Shown here piece after piece: positions 13,801 through 25,943 of a DNA stretch of 64,000 nt (the stretch's first letter is position 1; the number at the start of each line of letters is the position of its first letter). Under the pieces are notes generated by a model that was not told the origin of the DNA, ran no database searches, and was given only the letters and a program-made list of their open reading frames with translations. Origin of the DNA: Dimorphilus gyrociliatus (lineage: Eukaryota; Annelida; Polychaeta; Dinophilidae); NCBI GenBank assembly GCA_904063045.1, contig CAJFCJ010000004.1, forward strand, positions 1,357,713-1,421,712. The letters are read 5' to 3'. Position numbers and translations under genes: made by a program.

Positions 13801-16800
13801 CGTATTATTAAATACCGTATGCTATATTTTAAACATTAATAATGAGAATGAACACATAATATCAACACATCGTATTGATTACGCAAGTGATTCTCTTTCT
13901 ATTTCCGTCTCTGTTCAATTGTTTATAAAATATTTATTTTATAATATTGATTTTATACGGAAATGTTATTGATATTATTTGTTTATTTGATTTCCATTAT
14001 TATTTAAAAATGATTTTCTCATTTTTGAAAGTTTGAAGCAATTCCAGAAAACTAGATTGAAATTAACTTTTCCCTATCTATTTTAGAATCGTTCGTTTGG
14101 AAATTATCCAGTGACGGAACTAATTACGATGGTGGTAAAGATCTATCTTGCGGTAGAACATACACCAAACCTTGTAGAACTCTACAACAGGTTTTTGTTC
14201 TACTTGGGGAGAATGATACGATTGAATTAATGGACAGTGGTCCATTCGAGTTATGCGAGGACGAAGTATTATACGTGAACAATTTATGGATTCGAAGCGT
14301 TGTCAGATCCATAATTGGCTGCACACGAGAGTCCAATGCCACCATCAAGATTATTAAAGAATTAAAAAATGATACCTCTGATTTTGGGATACTGATGCTT
14401 AGTCGTGTTACTATTCAAAATTTAGCAATTTCAGCGATGAGCTTAAATTTTACAATTGACGAATGTAAGTTAATTGACTCTTCAATAAATATAGAATGGG
14501 ACGGCGGAATTCCAGGAAGAGATGTCAATATTAGAAGATCAAAATTTGTAGGTTCTGTGAGAAAAAGTGATAGAAAAGACTTGATAACCCCTACAAATAT
14601 AGCTATAATACAGAAAGTATATCGTGAGCTAACTTCTGATATGATATCTGCTGACCAATTTAGAATTAATATCGAAGATTCTTCATTTATTCACGCAAAA
14701 TTAAAAATTGAAGTGATCACTCCACCAATTATCCGTTTTATAAATCTTACGTTCGATAATGACCCAACAAAGTTGGCAATTATGAATTTTATCGAAATTA
14801 AATTACGATACGACACCATGAAGTCACCTTCCTCCTTCTATGGAGAAGGTTTAATAATCAAGAATCAATACCACGATAATCCAATGCAGGGTGTTATAAC
14901 CTTATGGGAAGCAGCACTAACGTATCGTCTTTTTTGTCGATGGGTAAAAAATTATACTTACCATCGTTTTACTTTAAAAGATTCTTTATTCGAAAATAAT
15001 GAAAGGGGAGTCGTAGTCAATGGGTGCATCAATAACACATTAATTGAAAATTGTAAATTTGTTCGCAATATTGCGATGCATGCTGGAGCCGGTTTTCTTG
15101 CACTTTTTGGACCAGAACGGTCAAGCAACTTACTATGGACTGGTAAAATATCTAATTCCGTCTTCTTACACAACAGAGCAGGGGATTTTAGACCGTTTCC
15201 CCGTACTTATGAGGATAATTTTAGGAAATTATCAGATGGCAGTCAAGTTGGGATTTACTCTGAGTTCGTTAAAGGTACAATTGTACTTGCTGGTAAAGCT
15301 GGAGCTATTCGGGTTCAAAGAGGCACTCTGTATGTAACCAGCTGCATATTTGTTAATAATTCGGCGCTCGTATTGGGTGGAACGCTCTTTGTAGATAGAT
15401 CCGGAGACTTGAAAATTAGTAATACAACTATAACGAATGTTTTCAATCGGGATCTACTTGTTCAAGGTGATACACTATATTCAAATGGAAACGTTAGTAT
15501 CGAAGGACTTGTTCTCAACATAACAAACGCACATAATGAGAAAACAATGCTTAGGCACAGTGGTAAACATTGGTCCATTGTCGTCTATGATATAAACATC
15601 ACTTGTCCATTGGGTCACCGATTAAGAGTCTTGAATAACTCCGCCTATAAAGTTAAAGCTGAAGTTGGCCTTTTAAGTAGCTATAAGCTCGATCAATTGT
15701 CCTACTATTGCGAATCTTGTCCTAGGCATAAATATGCTATTAGACAAGGAAAAATGTCATCTACCCTCGTGGCAGGTTCGTAAATTTTTCAGTAATGTTT
15801 CTTTAAGAATATAGATTAGTTAACGTTAGCCAAAATTATATAATAAAAGTAAAATAAGAGATGATTTGAAGGCTATTATTAATGTATTATTTTTTAATTA
15901 TCCTTCATTAATGCGTTATCTAAAACAATTAATAATATAGAAATTAACATTTCCTATATGCTTAATCAATTTTATAATTTTTTTATTCATATATTCAATA
16001 ATATTACAAAAGAATTAGTACAAAGTTCGTTTGTTATATCAATATGACAAGAGATGGTTACTAGATTAACTAACGAGAATCATGGGGGGATTGGATTGAT
16101 TCGAAATGAGCTTTAAAATAGATTTCCAACGTAATTTCTTGACGAAGTGTAATAATAGAGAAAAATTCTAATTTTTTCTACTAAATATCATTCGGAATAA
16201 GTGTAAAGGGCAAGGAGAAGAGAGAATAATTTATCACAAGATTTTATAAGGAGTATTTGGTTTCCTTTAAAATACGCAGCATTTCCTCTCTTTTACTTCT
16301 TCCTTTTACAAATTATCTCGATTTCATGGATTGCTACACTCTAATACGTGAAATCCTTCAATTAACGTTTAAATATGGTAGAATACGTCAAGATAGTCGC
16401 AAAATCGGATTCTTTCTTTGGTTTTTTTTATTCTCTGTAAAAAAAGAGACTCTAGGAAATTAGGATTTAGATTAACTCAAAATCTCTCGTTTTAGTATAT
16501 TTACTATTTCTAGATTAGAAAAAAACAAAGGATTATCAATAAATTAAATTATGATTTTGCTTTACTTCAAATAGAGTCAACTGATTTATTTTTTTATACT
16601 CTCATGATCAATGGGGATTCTGCCAATCGTCGCTTTACTGGAAGTTATAAATATGATGACATAGAGTGTCTGCAATGTCCGTATGGGGCTCAATGTTCTC
16701 AAGGGGCACCGGAAGCGCAGCCAAATTTTTGGGGTTACAGTTATCGCTCTGGCATAAAATTTCAATTGTGTCCAAATGGTTATTGCTGCGCTGATGTGAA

Positions 16801-18572
16801 GTGCTCGAAATTTGACGCTTGTGCACATCTGAGAAGAGGACGATTATGTGGGAGGTGTATGGAAAATTATACAGAAGCACTTTTCTCACCTATTTGCGTT
16901 CGTAATGAAACTTGTGGCCCTCTATGGATTTGGTTCTTTCTACCCGTTTACGGAATACTATTTGTTTTATTCTTGCTTTATCAGAAAGACATCAGGGATT
17001 TTATTTTTAGCGTTCCACCGCCCAATACTCTAGTTGAGGTTCCTAAAACAAATGGGACTGCAGCGATCGAAGATGAATCAGCGTTAGAGAGATTAAAAAA
17101 TGATAAGACAGATAAAGAAAGGGACAGTGATGCAGAAGACAACGAAATTGAAGTTCAAGTCCAAACTAAAGTTAGCCAAGAGCCTCCTCCTGATATAGGA
17201 GCAACCTTCCTTATCATAGTTTTGTACTTTTTTCAAGACGCAAAATTACTATATGTTCATACAGTTGATAACGCTGACGCTAATCCCATCTATTTAATGC
17301 TCAAGCATATTTTTATAGGACTGCTCCAATTTCGAATGAACGAGTTAGCGACGGTGTCTAATTTGAATAGAGTGTGCTTGTTACCGGGACTACAGCCTGT
17401 ATATAAGCAACTAGTTCAAGCAGTTGTTGTTCCTTTTGTTATATCTCTATTTCTTACTCTCTTCATAATATGTAGATGCATAAATAAATCATCGCTTTTC
17501 TTAACGAGATTATCTACAGGTACAGATTCATAAGGTTTATTTTAAAGCATTTAAATCGTCTTATTTCATTACCAAACAGGATTCATGCTTACCTTGCTGT
17601 TCACTTACCAACAACTAGCAACGACTGCTTTCAAATTATTGAATTGCGTAACTGTTGGAGATCAATTAGTTTTATTTTTGGATGGCGAAGAATTGTGCTA
17701 TAGACCTTGGCAATACGGGGTTCTTGCCTACGCAATTTGTTGTATTGTGCCTTTTTGCTTGGTTTTACTGTTGGGTCCTGGTCTGTTAAGAGATGGAAGA
17801 GTATCGTTGCCTTCTTTCTTTTGTGCGTGTCTTTTTCCCCTACCTTTCCTGGGTTATTGGTTGTTCCTCCGGACGAGACAGAAACCTGTCAATGTTCCTA
17901 CAATGTCCAATCCAACAAGAGCTGTGTATAACGTACTACAAAGGCCTTACAAATCAACCGATCAATTAACCTTCGGTCCCTATTGCTGGGCAGGTAATAA
18001 TCAAGCAAGATAATATGCAATATATTTATATATAAAAATATATATATTATATACAGCATATACTGTATATATATATTGGAATAACTTATTAAAAAGGACA
18101 TTATATTTTCCTTACAGGTGTATTAATAGCTAGAAGATTAGTACTGGTTCTGCTGTACACGTTTACAAATAGTCCTTTACTTAGAATTCTCTGCATGATG
18201 GTTGCACTCTTTCTTATCTTGATTCATCATCAACACGTTAAGCCGTATCGAGATAGGAGAGGAAACGTTGCAGACACAGCATCAGTTTCATCTCTCCTAC
18301 TTATAGCTGGTATAAACTTAGTAAGGGCAACATTTCAGAGTGCTGAATACGTTCCCCATGGTCCCAATGTTACGCTTATGACTATTCTGAAAGCTCTTGA
18401 AAGTCTACTAACATTATGGGTTCCTGTTTTGTTTGGTACCATTGTTTTAGTAGTACTCTTTGGGAAATTGTGCGTTAAATTTATAGTCAGAAAAATTTTT
18501 ACAAAGAAAAGCCTTAAACAACCGGAAAGAAGTAATGAAAATGTTTGTTTGAATAAGGTTACTAGTTTATAA
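5928..18572 (+). CDS. Secreted beta-helix / Cys-rich / multi-pass membrane protein, 1182 aa, unnamed family
   Basis: Five coding exons fit in phase: 5928-5973, 14087-15775, 16575-17519, 17580-17993 and 18118-18572 (3549 nt). Exon 1 is a signal peptide (MLDCLIVTLLLAGFT) ending in phase 1 at GTGAGC; it joins the acceptor at 14085-14086 to restore a Glu codon. Residues ~30-560 look like a parallel beta-helix: an N-terminal CGRTYTKPCRTL motif, then repeated short strands with Asn/Ser turns (SSFIHAK, SLFENN, CKFVRN, SVFLHN, CIFVNN). Residues ~560-690 are Cys-rich (CESCP, CLQCPYGAQC, CPNGYCC, LCGRC-NYTE-LF). From ~692 there are about eight or nine hydrophobic spans, with an acidic loop between the first two. 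It is probably a cell-surface receptor or adhesion protein; I do not recognise a named family and its function is unknown. Exons 2-5 are secure; the distant exon 1 is less so. Confidence 0.75.
6792..6815. repeat. (GA)n microsatellite
   Basis: About twelve uninterrupted GA units. Confidence 0.95.
7077..7188. repeat. 28-bp tandem repeat of TA-run plus AAATTTATACA
   Basis: The block AAATTTATACA recurs at 7096, 7124 and 7152, separated by TA runs. The period is exactly 28 bp over three copies, flanked by plain TA dinucleotide repeat. Confidence 0.9.
10801..10854. repeat. Compound (CT)n(TA)n microsatellite
   Basis: Interrupted CT repeat passing directly into a TA repeat. Confidence 0.85.
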
Positions 18573-18891
18573 TAACTGAATTATAACAATGCCAAAAGAA
18601 CATGAACGAAATTTAAAAAAAGGTTTTTTAATTGAAACACATTGTATTCATCATCGTTTTCGTAAGAAAAACTCTGAAAAAAGGAAATTTTGTAATAAGA
18701 AAATAGAAGAAATTATTTTACAAAAATCAGAAAACAATTTAGAAATCGGAAAAAGTTAACTTTTCTTAATTGTGTAAAAGAAAACATAGACTGTAAGGAG
18801 GAAATGAAGAAAAGAAGAAGAAGAATATGGCGTTTATTATAATAATGGTATAAATCTACAAAACACATAAAAAATGAACGAGAATCAAGTA

Positions 18892-18897
18892 AATAAA
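18892..18897 (+). terminator. PolyA signal AATAAA after the beta-helix membrane gene
   Basis: Canonical hexamer about 320 nt after the stop at 18572. Position and orientation fit, but many AATAAA motifs arise by chance in such AT-rich DNA. Confidence 0.35.
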
Positions 18898-19451
18898 GAA
18901 GATTAAATCTATTATCCAATATCTAATATAAAAATTTTAAGAGGTTAATTATTCATTTCTTTAATCAATTTTGTTGATGTTTTAAAAATCAAAAGAGAAA
19001 TTTTATATTCAATAATTAATAAATAAAAATTTAACAATCTTTAAGAACAAACCAATTACGTAATAAATCAATTTTTACTTTTATTCCTTAAGTTAAAGCT
19101 TAAATTTTATTTAAATATTTTTTAACTAATAATTTATTTTCCTATTAACATTTAAATATGATGAAAATCTAATAAATTTGATCTAATATTATTTTATTTT
19201 TACAAATCAGTGAAAATGTCAATTAATTAATAAAACTGTCTTTGAAAGTAATCAATCGTTCTATTCATTGTAATACATATATTTTTATTTAGTGAAAAGA
19301 GTTTACAAAAGATTTATGTTAAAAATAACATTTAGTTGTTTCTTGCACTCACTAATTTAATTTCCCTCCCTTAGCTTTTTTATGTTTCTCTTTCTCTCAT
19401 CTCATTCCCTCTCTTATTCACACTCCCTGTGTCTGTCTGTGTCTTTCTAAC

Positions 19452-19458
<7 letters not shown>

Positions 19459-19486
<28 letters not shown>
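19459..19486. repeat. (CT)n microsatellite
   Basis: Near-perfect CT dinucleotide run inside a longer pyrimidine-rich tract (19370-19530). Confidence 0.9.
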
Positions 19487-19488
<2 letters not shown>

Positions 19489-20879
19489 TTCTCTATCGCT
19501 TTCTATATTTCTCTTTCTCTGTATATCTTCCAGTAATCCATCAACATATTTTTATCAACTTATATGTTACTCAATACTCTTTACTATCATTTTTCCCATT
19601 CAGTTAAGCTATTCGGGATACATATGCTAGTATATATTAAAAGAAGAAGATTATATATATGTACTATGTTGTATACTGTATATTATACTAGAAGAGGACA
19701 CAAACCAAATGAAAGTAGTTAGTTTACTTAATAAATTGTCAAAATTGAGTGTATGATCTGATTTTACTAACCTTTTTGTTAATAATGTTATTAAATTTAT
19801 TACCTTCTTTCCTTTTTTTGTATAGTCAGTAAATAGTATTTTATATAAATCTGGTGTGTTTATTTTGTCTTCATTTTATATGATTGTTAAAAATATATAG
19901 CTATTGAATAAAAATCTAGAATTTTATCATATTGCAGTATGTAGCGTTGCTTAAATAATATAAACTGTTATAGAGTATATACTCTATATATATATTATAT
20001 TAATATAGAGATATATATATGAATAAGAGATATTAAGCAAAATATGACCATCCTCTTTAGAAAGCATATTTATTTATGTCCCACTATTTCTATTTCATTT
20101 ACTTTTCCCAAATTTATTATATTGTATATCATATCGTTTTTCCCTGTAGGCTAAAAAAATGCATTAATTTTTTACGTAAAAATGATATCGGTAAATTGAT
20201 ATTAAGTAATGAAAACTCTACATTTAAAAAGTCTTCAATATATAATAAACATATCAATCTTTTCCTAAAAATATATGATAATTAATTTATCTATTTGAAA
20301 TTCACTCCAGGGAATAGAATATACTTGTCTTTAATTTACTTTACTCTTCTTAGGGTTATAGTGAATCTTACAGGAAAATATTAATTGTAAGAAATATTAT
20401 GGCAGTAGAGAAAAAAAAGGCGATGAAATCTGAAACTGACATACTTGTTTTAGATCTTGAAGAAAATCAGTTAAGACGAATCCTACTACATTTCAGTCCA
20501 ATTATACTCTAGCGATTCCTTTAAGCTATAAAAATCTCTCCAGATCCTTTATTGTAAATACAGTATTGCCATGAAGTCTTCATCTACTCATGGATAATGG
20601 AATTTACTGATAACAGTCTTGAATATTTTGAGCTTCTTTAGCAGTCCATAGGGTATTATCTATGGACATTAATGGTTCTTTGCTTGTCTCATCAGCTAAC
20701 GTGCATCCTATTGAAGAAGGTAAATTATGAGTCAGAGTCTATATAATAACAATAAGAAAAATTGCTAGTTTTTATTTAATAAAACATATGAATTAAATCT
20801 CATAGGAAAGTTTTACGTGTGTACAGTGTGTTTTGATAGATTTTTGATATCCATTTCGGTAGATTATACAAGAGATATA

Positions 20880-20911
20880 TAGAGAGAAAGAGAGAGAGAG
20901 ATAGAGAGAGA
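20880..20911. repeat. Interrupted (GA)n microsatellite
   Basis: GA repeats broken by AAA and ATA. Confidence 0.85.
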
Positions 20912-21486
20912 TGTGTGTCCAAAACATTTCAGATAGATAGTAAGAATATCTAATCATCTTGTTTTTTTATTCTATTCTAGTTGTAAACAGTATTTGTAAA
21001 TGTAATGTTATAGTTTGATGAGAAGATTTCTTTCTGTATCCAAGGAAACTTAAACACAATCTCTTGCATCCTAGACAATCTCAATTATTTTACTCATATT
21101 TTTTAATAGATAATATAATATCAGTAATAGAAATTACTCGAGGTATGAAAGCCTTCCAGTAAACTAAATATTTCTCTTTTATTATCATAACAAGAAAAAT
21201 ACTAAAACGATCGATAATGAGGTTAAACAAAAAAATATACTACTGTTAAAACAATTATCTTTATTTGGGGTTAGCTATAAATGATATCCAATATGCTACT
21301 ATTTATGAAATCAATACCTATATCAGCTATTAATTGATGTGAACTGAATATAAAAATACAATACTTAAGCGACTGTTTACAAGTTAATAATATAAAATTA
21401 TTTATACGCTATATACATTTATAATTCCATAATCTGGATTAATAAATACAGTCGTAGTGCCAATCTTGCCTATTAGTTACTCTTCT

Positions 21487-21488
<2 letters not shown>

Positions 21489-21521
<33 letters not shown>
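21489..21521. repeat. (CT)n microsatellite
   Basis: Uninterrupted CT run of about sixteen units. Confidence 0.95.
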
Positions 21522-21523
<2 letters not shown>

Positions 21524-22541
21524 CGTTTTTTAGAAAAGAGTAAACTAGCAGGATTAGTGTAAGTTATTGAAAGATCTCCTAATTTAATAGTATAGAATGC
21601 CTCCCTCTATCAGATAATTTTTTCGAAAATAAAATATATTTTGACGTTTTGACAACTGAACAAACTATTTTTATTTATTAAATTAACGATATTTCAAAAT
21701 ACATAATAAAGAAAATGGTACATTTTATAGGCCTATTTTTTTAACATTAATACAATTTTTTTCAACTGAAAACAGTCGAAGGAAAGAAAATTGGGAAAAA
21801 GAATAGAAGAATAATACGTTTCTTTTTCCGTATTCTCGTCTTAAACTCCTGTTAAGGATTGTTGTGTTTAACGGCTCACCGATTAACATTAATATTGTCT
21901 CTAGAAAAATCTTTAGCCGTCTTTCTTTCGTCCCCCTCCTTTTTCAACAGTCTTATTTTAGTCAAGTCAGATATAAGCTTATCATTAATTCTAATAGTAT
22001 GATGAATATTATTATTTCTTAGAAGTAAGATTAAAGGTTTTACTGATTTCCTTTTATATAGACTATTTAATTCGTTCTATTTAAGTAAAAAGAATACGAC
22101 TAAAAGTAGAAATAAATGAAATGTGGAATCTTTTTTTTTTGTTATACAAAGTTTAAAAAGTTCATATAGGCTAAATGATCAATTGTTTACCACAGTTCCG
22201 CAACTCAACCACATATTCTCTACAAATGTAATAGTCTAAATAAGAATCTGTACTCGATAAATAGTACTCAATCTGATAATTTTTTAAGCCATTCCACGTT
22301 AGTATCTGCTGCAGGAAAATGTTTTTCAAGTAAAGTCTTCTTTAAACATTTAATTTAAAAGGTTATTTTATAGACTAGTCTTGACCAAAGGTAGGATTTC
22401 TTAAGAGTACTACTAACCTATTTATAAGACAAAATATAAATATATACATATATATATATATATATATATTTATATATCTTTATATATGTGTGTGCATAAC
22501 CTCTAGTATAATAATATAAATGAATAAACTATATTTATTCT

Positions 22542-22556
22542 AGCAATTAGCGAAAG
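22542..22556 (+). promoter_or_regulatory. Splice-acceptor-like site just upstream of the epimerase-like start codon
   Basis: TTTATTCTAG followed by a 13-nt leader and the ATG at 22557. This would be the acceptor of a 5' UTR intron or of a trans-spliced leader. There is no independent evidence which. Confidence 0.35.
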
Positions 22557-25500
22557 ATGTTTGGCTGGAAACTTCTAGTAATAACCTTAATTGTTACAAT
22601 TGTTGTCTGTAATGCTTCCGCGAAGAATGTTACCAAAAATACTAAAAAAGTAAATAATAAGGATAAAAAGATTTTGGAGAGCAAATCATCGAAAATAACT
22701 GTTAAACCCAAACAAAAAAAATTACCTGTAAAAGTAACAAAAAGCCCAAAGCCAATAAAAAATAACTTAAATAAAAATTCAACAAAACATAAAAATAAGC
22801 AAATTGGAAATAATTTAAAATTATCCAAGCAGAAACCAAATCATCCACAGCTTTTATTTGACCGCAATCACTTAAAAGCTTTAAGGAATGGATGGAATAA
22901 GACTTCACCCTTTATAAAGCAACAGATTATGCGTGTTGTTGAAAGAGACATAAAGTTTCCTCTAACGGATTTAAATGAAACCTTCATAACGAAACATGGA
23001 TTCATACTTGGATCAAATTTACCACTGTACACTATATACTGCGAAATTCATCAAAATAAAACCTGTAAGGAAAATCTATTGGAAATGATGGATTTTGTTG
23101 TCAAGTTGAAAACTTGGAAGGATGAAAGGTTTATGAGCGATAAAACGTTATCGACTATGATATCAGGTTTTACGATATCAATCGATATAATTATGGATTC
23201 TTTACCATCTTGGAGAATATCAAAATACACAAAAAAGTTGGAACTAGAAGCTCAAAGGTTATATGCAGATTCTAGATCTTTGTGGTGGGGCTCGAATCCT
23301 CTGCATGAAATTAGCGTAAATAATCATATGGCCCTCTTTCTTGTTGGTTTATTTGGTAAAATACAAAAAAACAATAATTCCTCTCTGTGGATAGTTTCCG
23401 GTGGACGTTTTCTCGATCGTGTTCTGCACATAGCTAATGGGGTCACCGACGGCTCACTACCTATATCCTTATTAGATAGTCAGAAAGCAAGCTTGCCCCT
23501 GATGATTTATATTCACCTGACAGAACGTCACTACCAAATACCTGCAGCTGCCCAAAGTTGGATATATTCCCATTTAGTCTTTACGCTTCACGAAATTTTA
23601 CCACTTTTCTCCATTCCTGATTCAGTTGTTGATCAACACCCCCGTTGGTGTTACGGACCAGAAGCACAATTAGCTTTTCTTGATCGCTTCGCGGCAGCTG
23701 ATGGCAGAGCTTCATGGATTTTGAATAAAATCCTTGTAAATAATGCATACAAAGATATAATCTCCGTAAGAAAGTCGTGGAAAGTTACACCTAGTCTATT
23801 TTATTATTTAATTTGGAAAGCCGATGGTATAAAACCCACTAGACCTCGCCTCACTGCAGGCTTATTTCACCTCCCAGATTCAGGTTTATTGAGGTATAGA
23901 GATACTAACTGGGACTTATTTCTCAGAGCTTCAAGACCCTATGGGCCTACAGTTCAAGATGCTCTAGAAAAATCTACATTAGATTTCAGTTATACAAATT
24001 TAACTTCTCTTGATGAACCCCCTTATCAGGGCGGATTTAATTTAATTATTCGAGGAATTCCTGTTTTCACTGCCTTTCAAGGAAGTGTTTTTACTGACCT
24101 ACAGAATTCAATTAGTTTTCTTGTTAGAAACTCAGACGAAAATGGTTGCCTTAAACCATGGTTTGGACAACTTGGAGAATGTTCGGAAAGACGCTCCTTA
24201 TTTTCGAAATCAGATGTTATAGCTGCTACAAGAACGATAAAGGAATTGACGCTTTTGGCAGTAGACATAGCTGACGCTTATCCATCCTTTCTAAAATTAA
24301 ATAGCGTTCAGAGAAGAGTCCTCGTTTTAGGATCCGAAATGCTGATCATTGTTGACCATATTCACGCACACAGTGACACTCCTATAAGATTAATGTCCTC
24401 TAGTTTTGCTAATATGTACTTTTCATGGGAGGAGGGTAAAAGTTTACCAGGTTTTCCCGTCAACTTTCTAAACACTCCTGACGGTAAAATACAAGTACAA
24501 GTTACGTCCCTCAGCTCTACAAGCAAACGAGTAAAAACGGAGATTGTCAATACCACTGTAATTGAGAAGAGCGGAGGAAAGATTGATGTAAGCCTTCTAA
24601 ATGTCACCTTTGCACTAGATGATAGTTTAAGTACAATCGTTTATATAATTGGTGCACCAAATGTTCAAGTTATATCAAATAGAATGGGTATGTCTAATAG
24701 AAGAGATTCATTCTTTGTTCATTTACAATCTGATAAGCAGGCAGGATTATTTCTTATATTTTATTATACTTTAATTAAAATATTAAACTCAATTTTGCAG
24801 TATCAAATTAGAAAATATACTGTAGATTTTTCACTTTTTATTAGTAATAATTATCTTAAAATCTAATTTAAGAGCTATTTATCTTTTAATCATTATCAAT
24901 TTATTAAGGATCTCTCGTTAATCTTATTTTTTTCCAAGTAAAATAAATTTATGGCGATTTATAAGAGGAAATCCTGCCTTCAAATAGGAATACGAAGTTA
25001 TTATGAGATACGCCGATAGGAACATTTGCGAAATTAACGATTTAAAAACGAATGATACAGTATCGTTTGAAGCTTTTAAATCGGTTAAAAAAAGAAAGAT
25101 AATGGACCTAAAGAGGATTGGAGCCCGTTCAAGTCCTTTTTTTAAAAGAGTTAGAAATGCAAAAGAGTTTGGAAAAAAGTTTAGAAAATATTCACCATTG
25201 ACAAAAGATTTCGAATCAGATGGATTTGCCGACATAGATCATATTGTTGAAAAGGATTTGATAAAGAAAGCTACTCCAACAAAACCCTCTACCACACCCA
25301 TTACAACCACTGTTCCGGGAACAACTACTCAATTTACTGACTGGAATATGAAAGGATTAAACTCTATTGAAAGAGATATCTTCCTACGAATTCACTCTAG
25401 AAAGATTGCCAGTAACGAAGAAGTAAAACAGCAACGACACGAAGTAAATTACAATAAATTGCCGAATTTATCAACACATCCCACAGTAGCATTTACAGTT

Positions 25501-25599
25501 ATTGTTATACTTTCATTTATTCTTGCTATAATCATCTTTAAAATATTTATATTCAGGTTTTTTCGTAGATTTCTGAGATTTATTTTTGTTCGATCGTAA
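22557..25599 (+). CDS. Dermatan-sulfate epimerase-like protein lacking the catalytic residues (probable pseudoenzyme)
   Basis: A long first exon starts at 22557 and a last exon starts at about 24988 (acceptor CAAATAG) and ends at 25599. The intron between them is not fully resolved; GTAGAT at 24822 gives a phase-0 match. Residues 1-23 are a signal peptide, and 24-92 a Lys/Asn-rich linker. About 95-700 match the DSE epimerase and C-terminal beta regions: WWGSNPLHEISVNNHMAL, VTDGSL, RWCYGPEAQLAFLDRF, KPWFGQLGEC, and LKLNSVQRRVLVLGSEML followed by VDHIH. The end carries a Thr-rich stalk and one transmembrane helix, as in DSE. In vertebrates DSE converts glucuronic to iduronic acid in chondroitin/dermatan sulfate in the ER/Golgi. 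Here the positions of human His205, Tyr261 and His450 are Ile252, Asp307 and Asp486, so epimerase activity is unlikely. Residue equivalences are from remembered human DSE. Confidence 0.85.
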
Positions 25600-25943
25600 A
25601 TGTTTTAAATACATAAAATGTCTATTAAATCTATTTATTAACAAAGACAAAGAAAAACATTATATTCTATTATCGCTCTTTCAAAGAAAAATATTAGGAA
25701 ATATTTATATTATTATGAACAAACTAACTTTTTTTTTTGATAAGTTCCTTAGTTTTCTACTATTTAAAGTCTTTTGCAGGCCTAACTATTTTTTTTATAT
25801 AACTTCTGCTATTTCTTTCGTCTGTTAATTCTCATTTCGTAGATTTCTTTAAAATGTTTATTATATATAACATAACATTAGTAACAATCATTATTGTACA
25901 TTGGTTTAAATATATAAAATATCTATAACTGAATGTCAGTAAA

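Larger units (their letters stand above)
5974..14086 (+). other. 8.1 kb first intron of the beta-helix membrane protein gene
   Basis: Inferred intron between GTGAGC at 5974 and TTTTAG at 14086. Other introns in the window are mostly 50-150 bp, with a few of 0.6-1.8 kb. No nested gene was recognised. It contains a GA microsatellite, a 28-bp tandem repeat, CT/TA tracts and small hairpins at 12040-12056 and 13678-13693. Long first introns often carry regulatory elements, but nothing here proves that. Confidence 0.5.
18573..22556. other. Intergenic region, 4 kb
   Basis: It contains an AATAAA at 18892-18897, a plausible polyA signal for the upstream gene, CT and GA microsatellites, and a perfect 8-bp inverted repeat at 20644-20667. 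An acceptor-like TTTATTCTAG ends at 22543, 13 nt before the next start codon, suggesting a 5' leader intron or spliced leader site for the next gene. No protein gene was recognised. Confidence 0.5.

Noticed and set aside
24688-24740. Consensus donor GTATGT inside the epimerase-like exon
   Set aside because: The sequence after it still aligns with the DSE beta region (DSFFVHLQSDKQAGLF), so it is coding and not intron.
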